Shown piece after piece: positions 45,503 through 56,810 of a stretch of 64,000 bases of DNA (within the stretch, counting starts at the first letter, position 1; every line of letters starts with the position of its first letter). This DNA is from Rosa chinensis. Taxonomy: Eukaryota > Streptophyta > Magnoliopsida > Rosales > Rosaceae. The position numbers and the translations under genes were made by a program. The stretch spans positions 68,051,823-68,115,822 of the forward strand of contig NC_037092.1 of NCBI RefSeq assembly GCF_002994745.2, read 5' to 3'. The notes under the pieces were generated by a model. That model was not told where the DNA came from. It was given only the letters and a program-made list of their open reading frames with translations, and ran no database searches.

Positions 45503-46094
45503 CAATCAAGAAGATCTTATAAAAATGAAACATTTGGGCATAGAAGTTGTAAAACATATATTGAGTAGGTTTTGTGGGAATTTATTTTGTTTATTATTTT
45601 AATAAAAATATAATTTGTAATTATGATTTTATTAATTCTCAAAGTTTTTTAATATTTTAGGGTCATTTCTGTCAAATTTTTTTATTTTGGCTAACAAAAC
45701 CTCTTCTCTTAATAATAGTATACATAATGAATTCTCTAGCAATATATCCATCTAGTTACTAGCAATGTCTGCCTAGGTCTTCAATTTCTGGTATCTAAAT
45801 TTGTGCGTAACCTCACATGCACCATGTGCCTATTACATAATGTAGGACAGATGACCAGAAAGATTGACGAATAGATTGGGCATAGAAAAGGCAAATCTAG
45901 TACTATTCAAATTCGGCGTTCGGTGTCTGATTGCTGATTATTATATCTTTCCAAAAAGGGAACGACATTAGCGATACTCATTGCTTTGCTATGATGTATG
46001 GGTTTTTTTTTTGTTTTTTGCCGAATTTTAGACTTTTAATTATTTTTGGCTTTATTTTTAATTTAATCTTTGGGATTATTAGGTTGGTTGTTAG

Positions 46095-48524
46095 TAGGGC
46101 TGGGTTCGGTACGGTACCGGACCTTCAAGTCCAATACCACCTACCGTACCAGAACTTATTGGTACACAAAATGTAGTACCACTACCGGCCACAAAAGTCG
46201 GTATACCGACTTCTCGGTACCGGTTGGTATCGGTTGGTATCGGTTGGTTGGGCCTCCAACCGAGTTTAAGATTGGGCCAGCTTTCAGCTTTGGCCCAAAT
46301 GGAAATTTTAAATCCCTAACTTGTCAACAAGTGAAAAACTGAAAGCACATAAAAAACAATCAATTAACTTCTATGAATTTAAACTTATAACTCTCATACA
46401 CAAATGTAAATCAATCAAAAAACTTATAACACAAATCCCAAACCATACACAAATGTAAATCAATCAAAAAACTTATAACTCTCAGTCTCTCATTCTCTCA
46501 CATCTACTTCAGTTCATCACTTACACTCATCAGTTCATCACTTCATAATTCATATCATCACTTACAGTTCATCTCATCATCACCTCATATCATCATTTAC
46601 AGTTCACACAAATGAATAAATCATACAATAACAAAGTGGACAATAGTTTAAAACAAAGTTTTCAAAGACTCAAATTTCATCTCATCGTCACTTCATATTT
46701 GCTTGTTGTGCTCCCTGCCTCACTCAAAGACTCAAACTTTCTGCAAATCAATTTTAGTTGAAAAGAATTAGAATGCTGGCAGTTCTGCAGATTCAATCAA
46801 TGAAGAAGAATTTAGGAAGTTTTTGCAATTTCTAACGTTGAACAAGAAAGCTCACGATGTTGGCTACTGCCTGCTATGCATCAGCTTGTGTAGAGCTGAG
46901 ACTGGTCAATGATGACTCTATTCCTTGATTAAAAGCATTTTCTGCAAAATAACAAAGACAAGGTTAAAAATAATATCATGGTTCATAAAATAAGAAACAA
47001 ACAATATAAGTAGCTTACCCCTCTCAAGTTCCTCCAAAGTGTGATACATTTCAAAATAGGGTCTTCTGCAATGATAGCCTTGTCAATCTCAGTTTGCAAT
47101 GATCCAAATAAACTTGAAAAAAGAATCAAACAAAACAGACAAGCATCAAACATTTTAATAATTGCAGAAAAAAGAAACAAACATCAAACATTGTGATATT
47201 AATACAAACATCAAACATATATATAATATATAACATTTTCATCATTTAACTTTACAAGAAGTGCATCATTTAACATTTTCATCATTTAACTTTACAAGGA
47301 ATAACCTTCTGTCCGATCAAAACACATATAACTTTGCAAGAAGTGCATGATTGCTTATTAAACACATATACCAACAATTCAATAGTTTGTCTAAAACAAA
47401 CTCGAAAACATATTCAGCCGAGTTTAGATGGTTTCTCTTGCAAACCCTTCACTTTTCTCAGTAACCTATCAAGTATCAATTGCTAAGAAAACAAATTTGC
47501 AGGTTAATGAGAATATGGCAAAGCAACCCAACACAAAGCATTGGATGATGTATTCATATTGTTCATTATATGCTTAAATATCATGGCCCATCGAGATCAG
47601 TTAGCATTAAACACATTGGAAAATAAAGATGTGCAAAGTGATAACAATTCATCTATGATAACTTGATAAGTCAGAATCTCTCGAATCATCTCTAGTCAAA
47701 ACCCAGAAAACATATAATCACAACAACCCAGTAAAGATTTTTTACATATCAGATTATAAGAAAACATGTCAAGAACATTGCAAAAAAAGATACACCATAT
47801 ATTCAAATTGATAATATATGACAAATTGGGTAGATCGAAGTCTCGAACCTCAACAATCCAAAACAATTGAAGCACCGAGCTCCTACTCACCAGCAGTACT
47901 GCAACAATTGATCGACTGATGTGAATCGAATCGCTTTGATGTGAAATGAAATCGAATGGGTCGAGGGATTCGATTCTTCGAACTGAGGCTCGAGTTTGAG
48001 AGAGAGAGAGAGACTGAGGGAATGGTCGAGAGATGGACTGAGTCACTGAGGGATTAGGGATCGGATTAGGAGTTTGGATTTGGACCAAGAGTTTGAGAGG
48101 CAGAGGCTCAGGTCCATTTTCGATCGGGTTCGAGAGAGAGAGAGAGTGAGAGACGAGGTGAGTCTCCAGACTGGAGAGAGGCGGAGACTGAGAGAGTCAG
48201 AGAGTGAGAGAGGGATCGATGTATTTGGGATTAGGGTTTTCCAGGTTTAATCTAACGGTTGTTGGAATAAAACAGAAAAAAATCAACGGCTATGATTGAT
48301 TGTAGAATAAATATTTAAATTAATTAAATATTATATTAAATATACGGTACGGTATGGTATACCGTGGTTTATTAAAACTCAATACCGATACCGTACCAAG
48401 TATAGTATATCGGTACGGTTGTACCGTACCACAATGTCGGTAACCGAAGTGGCTGGTAACCGAATCCCTTGGTTCGGGACGGACACGGTTGGCTGGTTTG
48501 GATCGGTTGGATTTGCCAGCCCTA
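46095..48524. mobile_element. non-autonomous hAT element, 2.43 kb
   Basis: Both ends read TAGGGCTGG (right end reverse-complemented). GTTGTTAG flanks both sides exactly (46087-46094 and 48525-48532), an 8-bp duplication. Subterminal GGTACGGT/ACCGTACC words occur on both ends. No transposase domain was recognised; only short frames exist. The termini resemble those of the 29727-34002 hAT element (TAGGGCTGGGC), so it may use a related transposase. Confidence 0.88.
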
Positions 48525-48590
48525 GTTGTTAGAGTCCTAGAGTATTTAAGCAACCTTAAACTGTTGCAGTAGACCACCATCTTTCATAAC

Positions 48591-48591
<1 letters not shown>

Positions 48592-48633
<42 letters not shown>
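48592..48633. repeat. (TA)n microsatellite
   Basis: About 20 uninterrupted TA units between the hAT element and the P450 relic. Confidence 0.95.
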
Positions 48634-48640
<7 letters not shown>

Positions 48641-48886
48641 AGAGTTTTTCTTAAATTCTCTTGTAGACTCCAAACTATATTTTTAGAGTTTATCGCTTGT
48701 AAACTCAGGTCATTCCGACATGCTATTATAACCTGAGCATCAAAGTTCAAAATTAATACACAAACAGAAGGTTGTATTTATTCAATACAAAGACTACATA
48801 TAAACGGACATAGTAAACTTGAGACCAGCATTTCAAATCTCATTTTATGGATGGATGAAGAATACTAAGGGGGTTGAAGCGGGCTA

Positions 48887-50410
48887 CTAAAACACAAACA
48901 AGGCTAGATCATATTTCCTCAGAGTCGTGAATGCCGGTTTTTCATCCATTTCAAGAACGTTATTCTCATTATGCATCTTCTTGCAATGTGTCCCAACAAC
49001 TTTCCAATCAAAGCATTGAATTATAGCTGCAAGTATCCCAGGTAGCATTTTCATGGTTAGGGTTATACCAGGACGTACATATCCTCCTTCCGGATTCGAA
49101 TGGAATAAATTGAAACTATTGTCCTCTAACATCTATTGCATTTGCCTTGTTGTCCCCATCAAGTTGTAAGAATCTTTCAGGACAAAACTCTAATGGCTTT
49201 TCCCAATTCTTAGGATCTCTTCCGATGACCCAAATGTCTTTGGCAATGACTTGTTTGCCAACCTTATATTGTTCTACACATTTTCTTGCGACTAAAGTCA
49301 ATAGTGGGTGTAGCCTAAATGATTCTTTTATGATGGCTTGGATGTAGGAAAGATTGGGAACATCCAATTCTCCGACTAATCGTCCATTTTCAACGACTCG
49401 ATCTATCTCATCCCTTGCTTTTGTAAGCATCTCTGGGTGATTGATAAGCTCTGCCAGCGCCCATTCCATTGAAATGGAGGTTGTGTCTATGCTAGCCGCG
49501 AACAAATCCTGCCAAAAAAAACTTTTGTCACCTTTCTAAAATAAATAACAGTTGATTATGATGAAGAGAGGAGAAAATTCATATACAAATGGAATTTAAG
49601 TTCCAGAACTATTAAATAATTTTTTTCAGAAAAATCACGTACACTTGTTAATATATACACATATATGTTCACGTTCTCTCACCAATTTGTACATTCAAGT
49701 ATCAAACTCATGAGACGAGAATTCTATAAAATGCAAGGATAACACATACACTATATATAAGACCATTCTACGAAAGATTAGGATCAGGGTTAGGGTTAGG
49801 ATTAGGTTTAGAAGAAATATAGGGGTGAATTATACCGTGATTAGACCCTTAACATGATTTCTTGAAAATTCAACCTCCAAATTCTCACTACCCTCACCCT
49901 CCAAAATATCAAGAAAGCTCTTGACATCCTTTTCTTCTGCAGTGTTGCCTTTCTTCTGCATCTTCCTCAACTCTTCACGTTCAGCGATCACCTTCTCCAC
50001 CAATTCATCGAACTTCTTATGTATGGTCTTGGTTCTCTTCCGAAATCCTTGCAAATCCAATTTCTTCCAAATTCAATTAAACTCACTGAAAATCTTGGCC
50101 GCCTCCCAGACCACAAACATCGTCTCTTCCGCCAACGAAGCACTAGAATATTTTCCCAGCATCATCTTCCCGATGATGTTATAGCCAACCCTCGACACTC
50201 CTCACTGAGGTTGACTGATTCGCAAGTCTCAACTTTCTTGGCTAACAGCCTCAGAAGCCTCACGTACTCTTGGTTTTGGATGGCTGAAAAGTTGTCCACG
50301 CTACGGCCGCCTAGGAGCTCATTCGTGATCAACTTCTTGGTGAACTTCCAGTGATGTGCATAAGGTGAATATGCAAAGGAAGCATTGTATGTCATGGTTT
50401 TGACAGCGAT
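48887..50410 (-). pseudogene. CYP93-like cytochrome P450 relic
   Basis: The minus strand holds two exons of a plant A-type P450, an ER-membrane haem mono-oxygenase. Exon 1 (to about 49838) keeps SFAYSPYAHHWKFTKKLITN, ELLGGRSVDNF and the KKFDELVEKVIAEREE helix, with a frameshift near 50100. After an intron, exon 2 (from about 49509) has the I-helix as FAASIDTTSIS, the K-helix ExxR (ESFRLHP), PERFLQ and the CYP93-style AIDVRGQ. Then a TAG follows, and the haem loop FxxGxRxC appears as FESGRRIC, with its first Gly replaced by Glu. A four-base insertion (ACGT) right after the haem Cys shifts the frame. The remainder, RPGITLTMKM...DEKPAFTTLRKYDLAL, is in another frame. The N-terminal membrane anchor is missing. 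CYP93 members act in flavonoid and triterpene pathways. Confidence 0.85.
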
Positions 50411-50497
50411 TCATCTCAAACTCGGATTTTAAATGTTCGGCTATTTCCCTAAACTCATTAAGGGTTCTAATGATGTTCATACGCTCAACATAAACTG

Positions 50498-51813
50498 TGT
50501 TGACACCTAAATTTCCACAAGTTCAAATGAAACGAGTGACAGGCAAAGGGGACGAGTCATCTACCTCGCAACCTAATTGGGCCTTCAAGCAAGCCCACTT
50601 CACGTCAAAAGGAAGCTCTCAACGGGAAGCCCAAATGCTCAAATGATTGACATGCATTTTCAAAGATGCCAACACGCTTATTTATCATGCAATACGCATA
50701 GACCCAAGCTACGTTTGGGGCTTATATGGAAGGGTGTGGTGTGGAAGGTAACAGATTCTGTGAGGCCTATTGTTAAGATAAGGCCCGTCGACAATTTTGG
50801 GCTTGGGGACCAAAATTCATGCTTGAGGGGCTAAAATCTTAACAAGGGCTAATAGAGAGATGAAAGCAGGCCCAGCAAAACCTAAAGCCCACTAGACTTA
50901 TTTCTTTACCTGAAGTCCATTACCCAAAGTCCATTACAGTAGCTTCTAGCCCAAAGGCTGTTAAAGCCTTCTTCTTCCCAAACCAGAATGTCGTTTCTAT
51001 CAAGATTGCTGCTGGAATTGGTACTTCACCATTTTGGCAAGAACCCAGAATCCATGGAGAGGCTTTCTGATTCATATGCCCAGCAATCCCCTTTCAATTT
51101 CCAATAGCCCTCAAACTTTGTGATTACAATTTACAATAGAAGAAAATAAGGGATTAGAATCCCTCAAAGATCATAGCAGCACAAAATCTGGGATCCCCAT
51201 CACCGTCCTATACCTGTACCACCAATCCTCACCCTCATAGCCAGAGCAAGCTTTCACTCGTTTGGTTTCATGGGGAAAACAAAAGCTGAAAGCTTTAGAA
51301 TGATCCCTCCAAAACTGAGAATACCCTTTCAAAGCCTCTGGTTCTTGGCACAAATCTTCCCCGTCTATCTCCGCTATAGAAAGCGAGTTCATTGCGGTTG
51401 GCAACCAAGCCACAACAACCCAGAAACATCAAGCAAAAGATCAAGCTCTATCTCTGAATCCCTAGCCATCAATTCCTCCAAATCAACCTTAACCCAAAAA
51501 CCCAGAAATCATGCCATTGCCAGAACTCTCTCTCTCTCTGCTAAACTCCCAGTCATCTAGCTCCCACACCACATCTACCTATAAGTTCTGTTCTCGTGAA
51601 ATCTAATCCAATTGCTGTTGTTATTATCTAAATCGTTGCTGTTATCATCCAATCCAATCGTTGCTGTTATTATCTAGTGCAATCACTGCCATTATCATCT
51701 AGCTGGTCACAACGAGGTTGTTCTCAGGTCCGACCTTTGATCAACTTTGGGCCTAGTCTCGCTTAATCAAGAGGGCCCTGCTGCAAAAGATCCAAAATAC
51801 AAAATTGCCCTCA
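50498..51813. other. LTR-like block, unclassified
   Basis: The block starts TGTTGACACC, ends near GCCCTCA, and separates the P450 relic from the Copia pol relic, whose frame stops abruptly at about 51814. It contains no credible coding sequence. An old solo LTR of about 1.3 kb is inferred from the ends, but the flanks (AACTG and CAAAT) do not match. Confidence 0.4.
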
Positions 51814-53678
51814 CAAATTGCGAAAATTGCAAATTCGGAACTTGTCTCCTTAATAACAAAGCACAGGCATAGTTCATTGTTGACATATCATTTCCCAATC
51901 AAGTAGTCACTTAGACGATTATACCACATTCGTCAGTATTGTTTCAATCCATATAGTGAGCATTTCAACCTTAGTGCAAATGCGCTCTGTGATCTAGAGC
52001 CACTTGACTTGGGTAACTGAAGTTCATCAGGAACCTTTATGTATATTTCCATATCTAGATCCCCATAAAGATACGTTGTGACCACATCTATAAGCTGCAA
52101 GTTCAGTTTTTCGGAAACTACCAAACTGACAAGGTAATGGAACATAATGACGTCCATTACGGAAGAATATATCTCCTCGTAGTCGATTCCAGGGCGTTGA
52201 GAGAAACCTTGTGCCACGAGGCGAGTCTACAATATCATTTTTCTCATCACACTTTCTAATGAAGACCCATTTATGACAATAGATTTTATATTAGGTCGGA
52301 TTGGCACTATGTAATACCTTAAAAATTCGTTATTAATTTCTAATGATTTTTTTGGAAAATTTTAAGTTGATTGTTAGGACTATTTCGTGGTTTGAGGATG
52401 CAGTGGAAGTGTTTCGGATGAATAATTACTCGAAATTTTTTATTTTCTAGGGGTTAAGGAGTTGACTTTCGATGCGAGTTCATGGACATGCGGCACACGT
52501 AAATCGGAGGTCGTATGAGAAAGTTATGGTTAGCAGAAATATATGCTATTTTGAGGAATTGGTATAAATAGAAATTTCTGAAATTTGAAGATCAAAATTA
52601 ATATTTTTGGAAAGTTTCCCTTTTTGGAAACCCATTCTCTCTGTTCTCTCTCTTAAGAAACCCTAGGATTCGGCAGTTTTCCGTTAGACCCGACCTAAAG
52701 GTAATTCCTGATTTCAGTGCTCGCCAACCATGGCACCGACCCAGATCGCTTCCTCTCCTCATTCCGGTCCTCCCTACAGTGATCACTAGTGGCGAGGACC
52801 GAGCACGGCTAATTCAAGTCATGAAGTTAAACGTCGACTAGCCTGGCGAGATTTTCCTATTCCGGCGATGACTAGACTTGAATCCAGTCACGTTGTGTTG
52901 CTGGTAGTATGCTTGTTCGGTCCTTGGAGGTTTGGTTGATTGATTTTCAGTGTGGAACTTCAATTCTTGATAAACAGTGTATTTTGGCTTGCGGCAGCGA
53001 TCTAGGCTGAATTGGCTTAAGTCTCAAGTATTAAAGTTAATCCTTGTGTTTTGCTCTCCATGTTGAACAGTTGGATTGAGCTGGTGTTGAGTTTGGCACG
53101 GTGGCATGTGGGGCTCACGCGCACCCTCCTGCGTGTGGCTGGGGTTGAGGAAGTTTCTTTCACCATTATCATCTACCTGTCGATACGAGCATTTTGATAT
53201 ATGGTTTGTAATATTTGGAGATTGTTTGATTATGTTAGGTTTTTAGTGGTTTAGATTATGTCGGTTTTCTATCCGTGAGGATCCGAACGTTGGAACGACT
53301 TGTCATTTTGACATATTGATCATAGGAGTGTTCCGGAGACTTTGGGTGGTCTTGGATGAAGTTCTGTCTCGATTGGCGTCACTTTTGGGTTTTAGTTCCA
53401 ATGGGGGTTTCGAACTTTAATCACATTGTGTTTCGTATACTGAGTTGAGACTGTATTTTCCTTAGATGCTTGACAGAGTGTGCTCTGTAAGTTATCTAGT
53501 TGTGTGAAGACGCAGTGGGAATTTCAAGGTGAGTAGTTTTACAATGTTTATTTACGAACGAATTTACTTTATAATTTTGGGGGTTATTTATTTAATTACA
53601 AACTATAGTTAGTATTAGTGGCATTCCTAAGTGAATGACTATGTGTGTGTGTGTGTACATGACTTATCAGAAGCAGAA

Positions 53679-54016
53679 TTTTGCAACCCAGAAAAAGTGC
53701 GGACATCGCTCCTCCAACCTCGATCAGTTGTCGACGGTGGCGTTTCTGTTGTCTGACGAAGGTTGTGGACATCCCAGACGGCATAGCCATCAACACGAAG
53801 GCGAAGGCGATCGAATTCTCAGTGATGCGCGGAAAGCTCTCCTGAAACCATGGAAGTACCATCAAGGTCTCAAGGTCAACTTTGAACCCTTGATCGACGA
53901 GTACAATAACAGGAAGAGGGTCGACATCGTAGCCTGGTTCAGTTCGGCACAAGTAACGCTGCCTTTCTGCCCCTGATGCAGCCTGGAGGAGCGACATCTG
54001 CACTTTTTCTGGGTTG
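53679..54016. mobile_element. roughly 340-bp element with 35-bp inverted ends
   Basis: GCAACCCAGAAAAAGTGCGG followed by CATCGCTCCTCC on the left is mirrored on the right by GGAGGAGCGACATCTGCACT then TTTTCTGGGTTGC, about 35 bases with three mismatches. The interior is GC-richer than its surroundings and open on both strands. The class is unknown. Confidence 0.7.
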
Positions 54017-54019
54017 CGG

Positions 54020-54420
54020 GTATAATTTATCCAGAGCGAAGCTTCGCTTTGAAATTGAAGTGCGCATTTAGAGTTTAGGGTCACTTTTCGATCGCATATG
54101 CACATCTTGACCGTTCAGTTTTTAGGTACTAATGTAGAGATCATCTCTGCAAATTTTCAGCCAAATTGATGATCGTTAAGGTATCTAAGTCGCTTAAACC
54201 AATGGACAAACTGAATCTATCTAACCTAAATCGTACTAGCTTTAAGGCAGTTATCAATCCCTTAACGATCATCAATTTGGCTAAAAATTCGCAAAGATGA
54301 TCTATACATTTGTACTAAAAACTGAATGGTTGAGATGTAGATATGCTACTGAAAAATGACCCTAAACTCTAAACGCACACTTTAATTTCAAAGTGAAGCT
54401 TCACTCTGAATAGGATCTGT
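54020..54420. mobile_element. foldback MITE related to the 34.7-kb pair
   Basis: The left arm begins AGCGAAGCTTCGCTTTGAAA and continues CCGTTCAGTTTTTAGGTACT and TGATGATCGTTAAGG. The right arm is the inverse, ending TTTCAAAGTGAAGCTTCACT. The internal CCGTTCAGTTTTTAG and GATGATCGTTAAGG blocks match those in the 34741-35580 foldbacks. Confidence 0.75.
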
Positions 54421-54559
54421 ATATCTATATATATATATTTATTTATTTATTTACGTGAAATATATATATATATGTATTGGTGGATTTGTTGTGATACAAG
54501 TAGTATTCGTGAATGAGTTCATATTATTGTTTTGGGGTGTGACATTTCAAGGAATCTTT

Positions 54560-54850
54560 TATTAGATTTGGGTAACATTTTGGGTCCAGTGCGACTCGCT
54601 TAATGTTTGAGTCTTTGTACTGAGGAGAGTCACAGGTGGTGATCGGGATTTGGGTAACATTTTAGGTCAAGTGCGACTCGCTTAATGTTTTGGTCTTTAT
54701 ACTAAGGGGGGTCACAGATGGTGATTAGGATTGGTGTAACATTTTGAGTCCAGCGAGACTCCTTGAAATGTTTTGGTCTTGTATCGGGGGTCTGAAGACT
54801 CTGAGTCTAAAGATCGGGGATTTGAAGACTAAGAGTCTAAAGATCGTTTG
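54560..54850. repeat. ~82-bp tandem repeats in the LTR-like insertion
   Basis: Three imperfect units share GGGTAACATTTTGGGTCCAG, TGCGACTCGCTTAATGTTT and a GGTCACAGATGGTGAT block, followed by two AGACTCTGAGTCTAAAGATC-type units and a run of Gs at 54849-54865. Confidence 0.8.
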
Positions 54851-56810
54851 GGGGGGGGGGGGGGGTCACAAATGGTGACCAAGGCATATTTATCAGGAAC
54901 CAAGCCATGGTCGGGTGATTGGTTACAATCAGTTAGAGCTCTATTCTGTTTGTTAGAGTATCATATGGGGGTAATAGTGAGGTTACTTGGGACTCATGAA
55001 TATGGGTTCTTAAAAGAGAGTCTTGAAAGTGTTCTTTCTTTTATTGTCCATGAAGGACGTGGATTTTCATATTTAATTGTCGGGGTTTCATTAATATGAT
55101 TTTGTCACAGTGTGACACATGTTTTCCTTATGAGTAAAAGATGGGAAGTTTTGAAAGAAATCAAGCGTGAGTTGATTCCTTAAATGGAATGGGCGGTTTT
55201 TCGTGATTTGTGTGAGTTGCTTCCTTAATTGGAATGGGTGGGTTTTCTTGTGATCAGTGTGAGTTGTTTAAATTGTTGTATTTGAGTTTACTCATACAAG
55301 CTTTCATAAACTTACCGAATTTACCTGTTGTAACTCGGTGCACTATTGGATCGTGTACGTAGGGTAATCCTGCAGGTCAAGCTAATCAGGGGTGAAGCTG
55401 AGATCTAGTAGCAGTTGTACAGGTATGAAGCTAATTTTGTGGCTTTACTGTTGTTAAGACTTCTACTGTGTAGTAAGCTTTGAGGAGCATTTACTTATTA
55501 TTTTGTTATGCAACTTAGTTTGTAAACTTGTGTAATGTAATATATGACTTTACGGAGCTAGTCTGTATTGACATTGTACTTTCAGGGCATCAGTATGTAC
55601 TTGGTTTAAAAGGAAAAAGTTTTCTATGTATTTTGTATTGATGACTTAACCATTCATGTCCGATATAATTGTGAGATTGTCTTGATTTTTAATGATTTTA
55701 AAAATCGGGGTGTAACACATTACCGGCCTAAATACGATCCTCTTCGCTAGAGAATCCAATTCAATACCTAGATCTCATCTTTCCATTTAGGCCAATATGC
55801 TCTACACTATCATTCATCAACGGAGCGTGGTTTGATGCCATTACACTCAATAATCTCACATGCAACAGAATACGCGAATACATCATCAATGACGATGGAG
55901 TTTCAAATTATATCCCACATCTCATGTACACTAGTGTAGTTTGTAGAGCTCTCTATATTCTTAAGAGTAGGTTCTGATGTTGAGACTTTCCCCAATGATA
56001 ACCATAATCCGAAACATTCTCATGAGACAGATTTTGAGTGTCGATGATCAAACTATTAGGTTGTGCCAAAGTCGCTCTCTTCCTAGGGCAAATATCCTTC
56101 GAATCAAGCAGCCTCTAAAGCCACAAGGCCATTGTCTATGGTGGCGGCGGCGTACACTCTAGCTTTTGGGGCTGCGCCATGTTCTTTATTCAGGACATCA
56201 ATCCTTACAAACACATTTGTAGCTGGTATATGTGATCTCGTCACTTTAGCAAGGATCAAGATGAGACAAAGTGGGGATAGACCACGACAATTTCCATCGT
56301 TCCTGTTGAATGTTGTAGTTCTTATCTCATTCAAACGACAGGAATACTGTCTCATCAAAGTGACAATCTGCAAAATGAGCGGTAAAGTGATGGCCTGTCA
56401 AGGGGTGTAAGTGACAGAGGATTGTTGGAGCCTTAAATTCAACATATATGCCATTCGTTTTTGAATACCCATCTTGGTGCGCTGTGGCGGCACAATTGGT
56501 ACATAAAACGCTCACCCAAATATGCTTAAGGGTGAGATATCAAACTTGTACTCAGTCACAAGCACTATAAAGCAAAAAAATGTTGAGTGGTGGTGGGTCG
56601 TAGACTAATTAGCATGGATGTATGCAATATTGCATAACCCTAAATGGAGATATGGAGATTAGTTCGCATTATCAATGTCCGGGCTACCATCGTAGTCATT
56701 AATGGCTGCTTTCGTGAGACCATTTTGGGTGTGCACATGGGGAACATGATGCCCAACATCGATCAATCCCCAAGGACATGTAATAATCATCGAAAGTATT
56801 CAACGTAAAC

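Larger units (their letters stand above)
52310..55717. mobile_element. 3.4-kb LTR-like insertion in the Copia relic
   Basis: It starts TGTAATACC and ends GGGGTGTAACA, inverse-matching LTR ends. CACTA (52305-52309) and CATTA (55718-55722) flank it, a 5-bp duplication with one mismatch, and the Copia frame resumes across it. No gag or pol is visible, so it is probably a long solo LTR (Tekay/Del-like elements have LTRs of this size) carrying later MITE insertions at 53.7-54.4 kb and a tandem repeat at 54.56-54.85 kb. Confidence 0.65.
51815..56810 (-). pseudogene. Copia pol relic (integrase end to reverse transcriptase)
   Basis: On the minus strand, the piece at 56790-55723 carries the end of integrase (MVARTLIMRTNLHISI, GYAILHTSMLI) and the following linker (HPLTGHHFTAHFADCHFDET, KARVYAAATIDNGLVALEAA). 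After an insertion at 52310-55717 the piece at 52309-51815 carries reverse transcriptase (MAQGFSQRPGIDYEE, LIDVVTTYLYGDLDMEIYIK, SLYGLKQY, RMWYNRLSDYLIGK). Many stops and shifts interrupt both. The order is that of Ty1/Copia pol, so this is one element split by a later insertion. It ends on the right at the Tat LTR (56811) and on the left near 51815; gag, protease and RNase H are missing. Confidence 0.85.

Noticed and set aside
49785..49815. Telomere-like GGGTTAG repeats
   Set aside because: Only about four imperfect units inside the P450 intron; far too short for an interstitial telomere tract and common by chance.
53596..54105. 169-codon minus-strand frame
   Set aside because: It spans a boundary between a 340-bp inverted-end element and a foldback MITE and has no family match; treated as chance openness.
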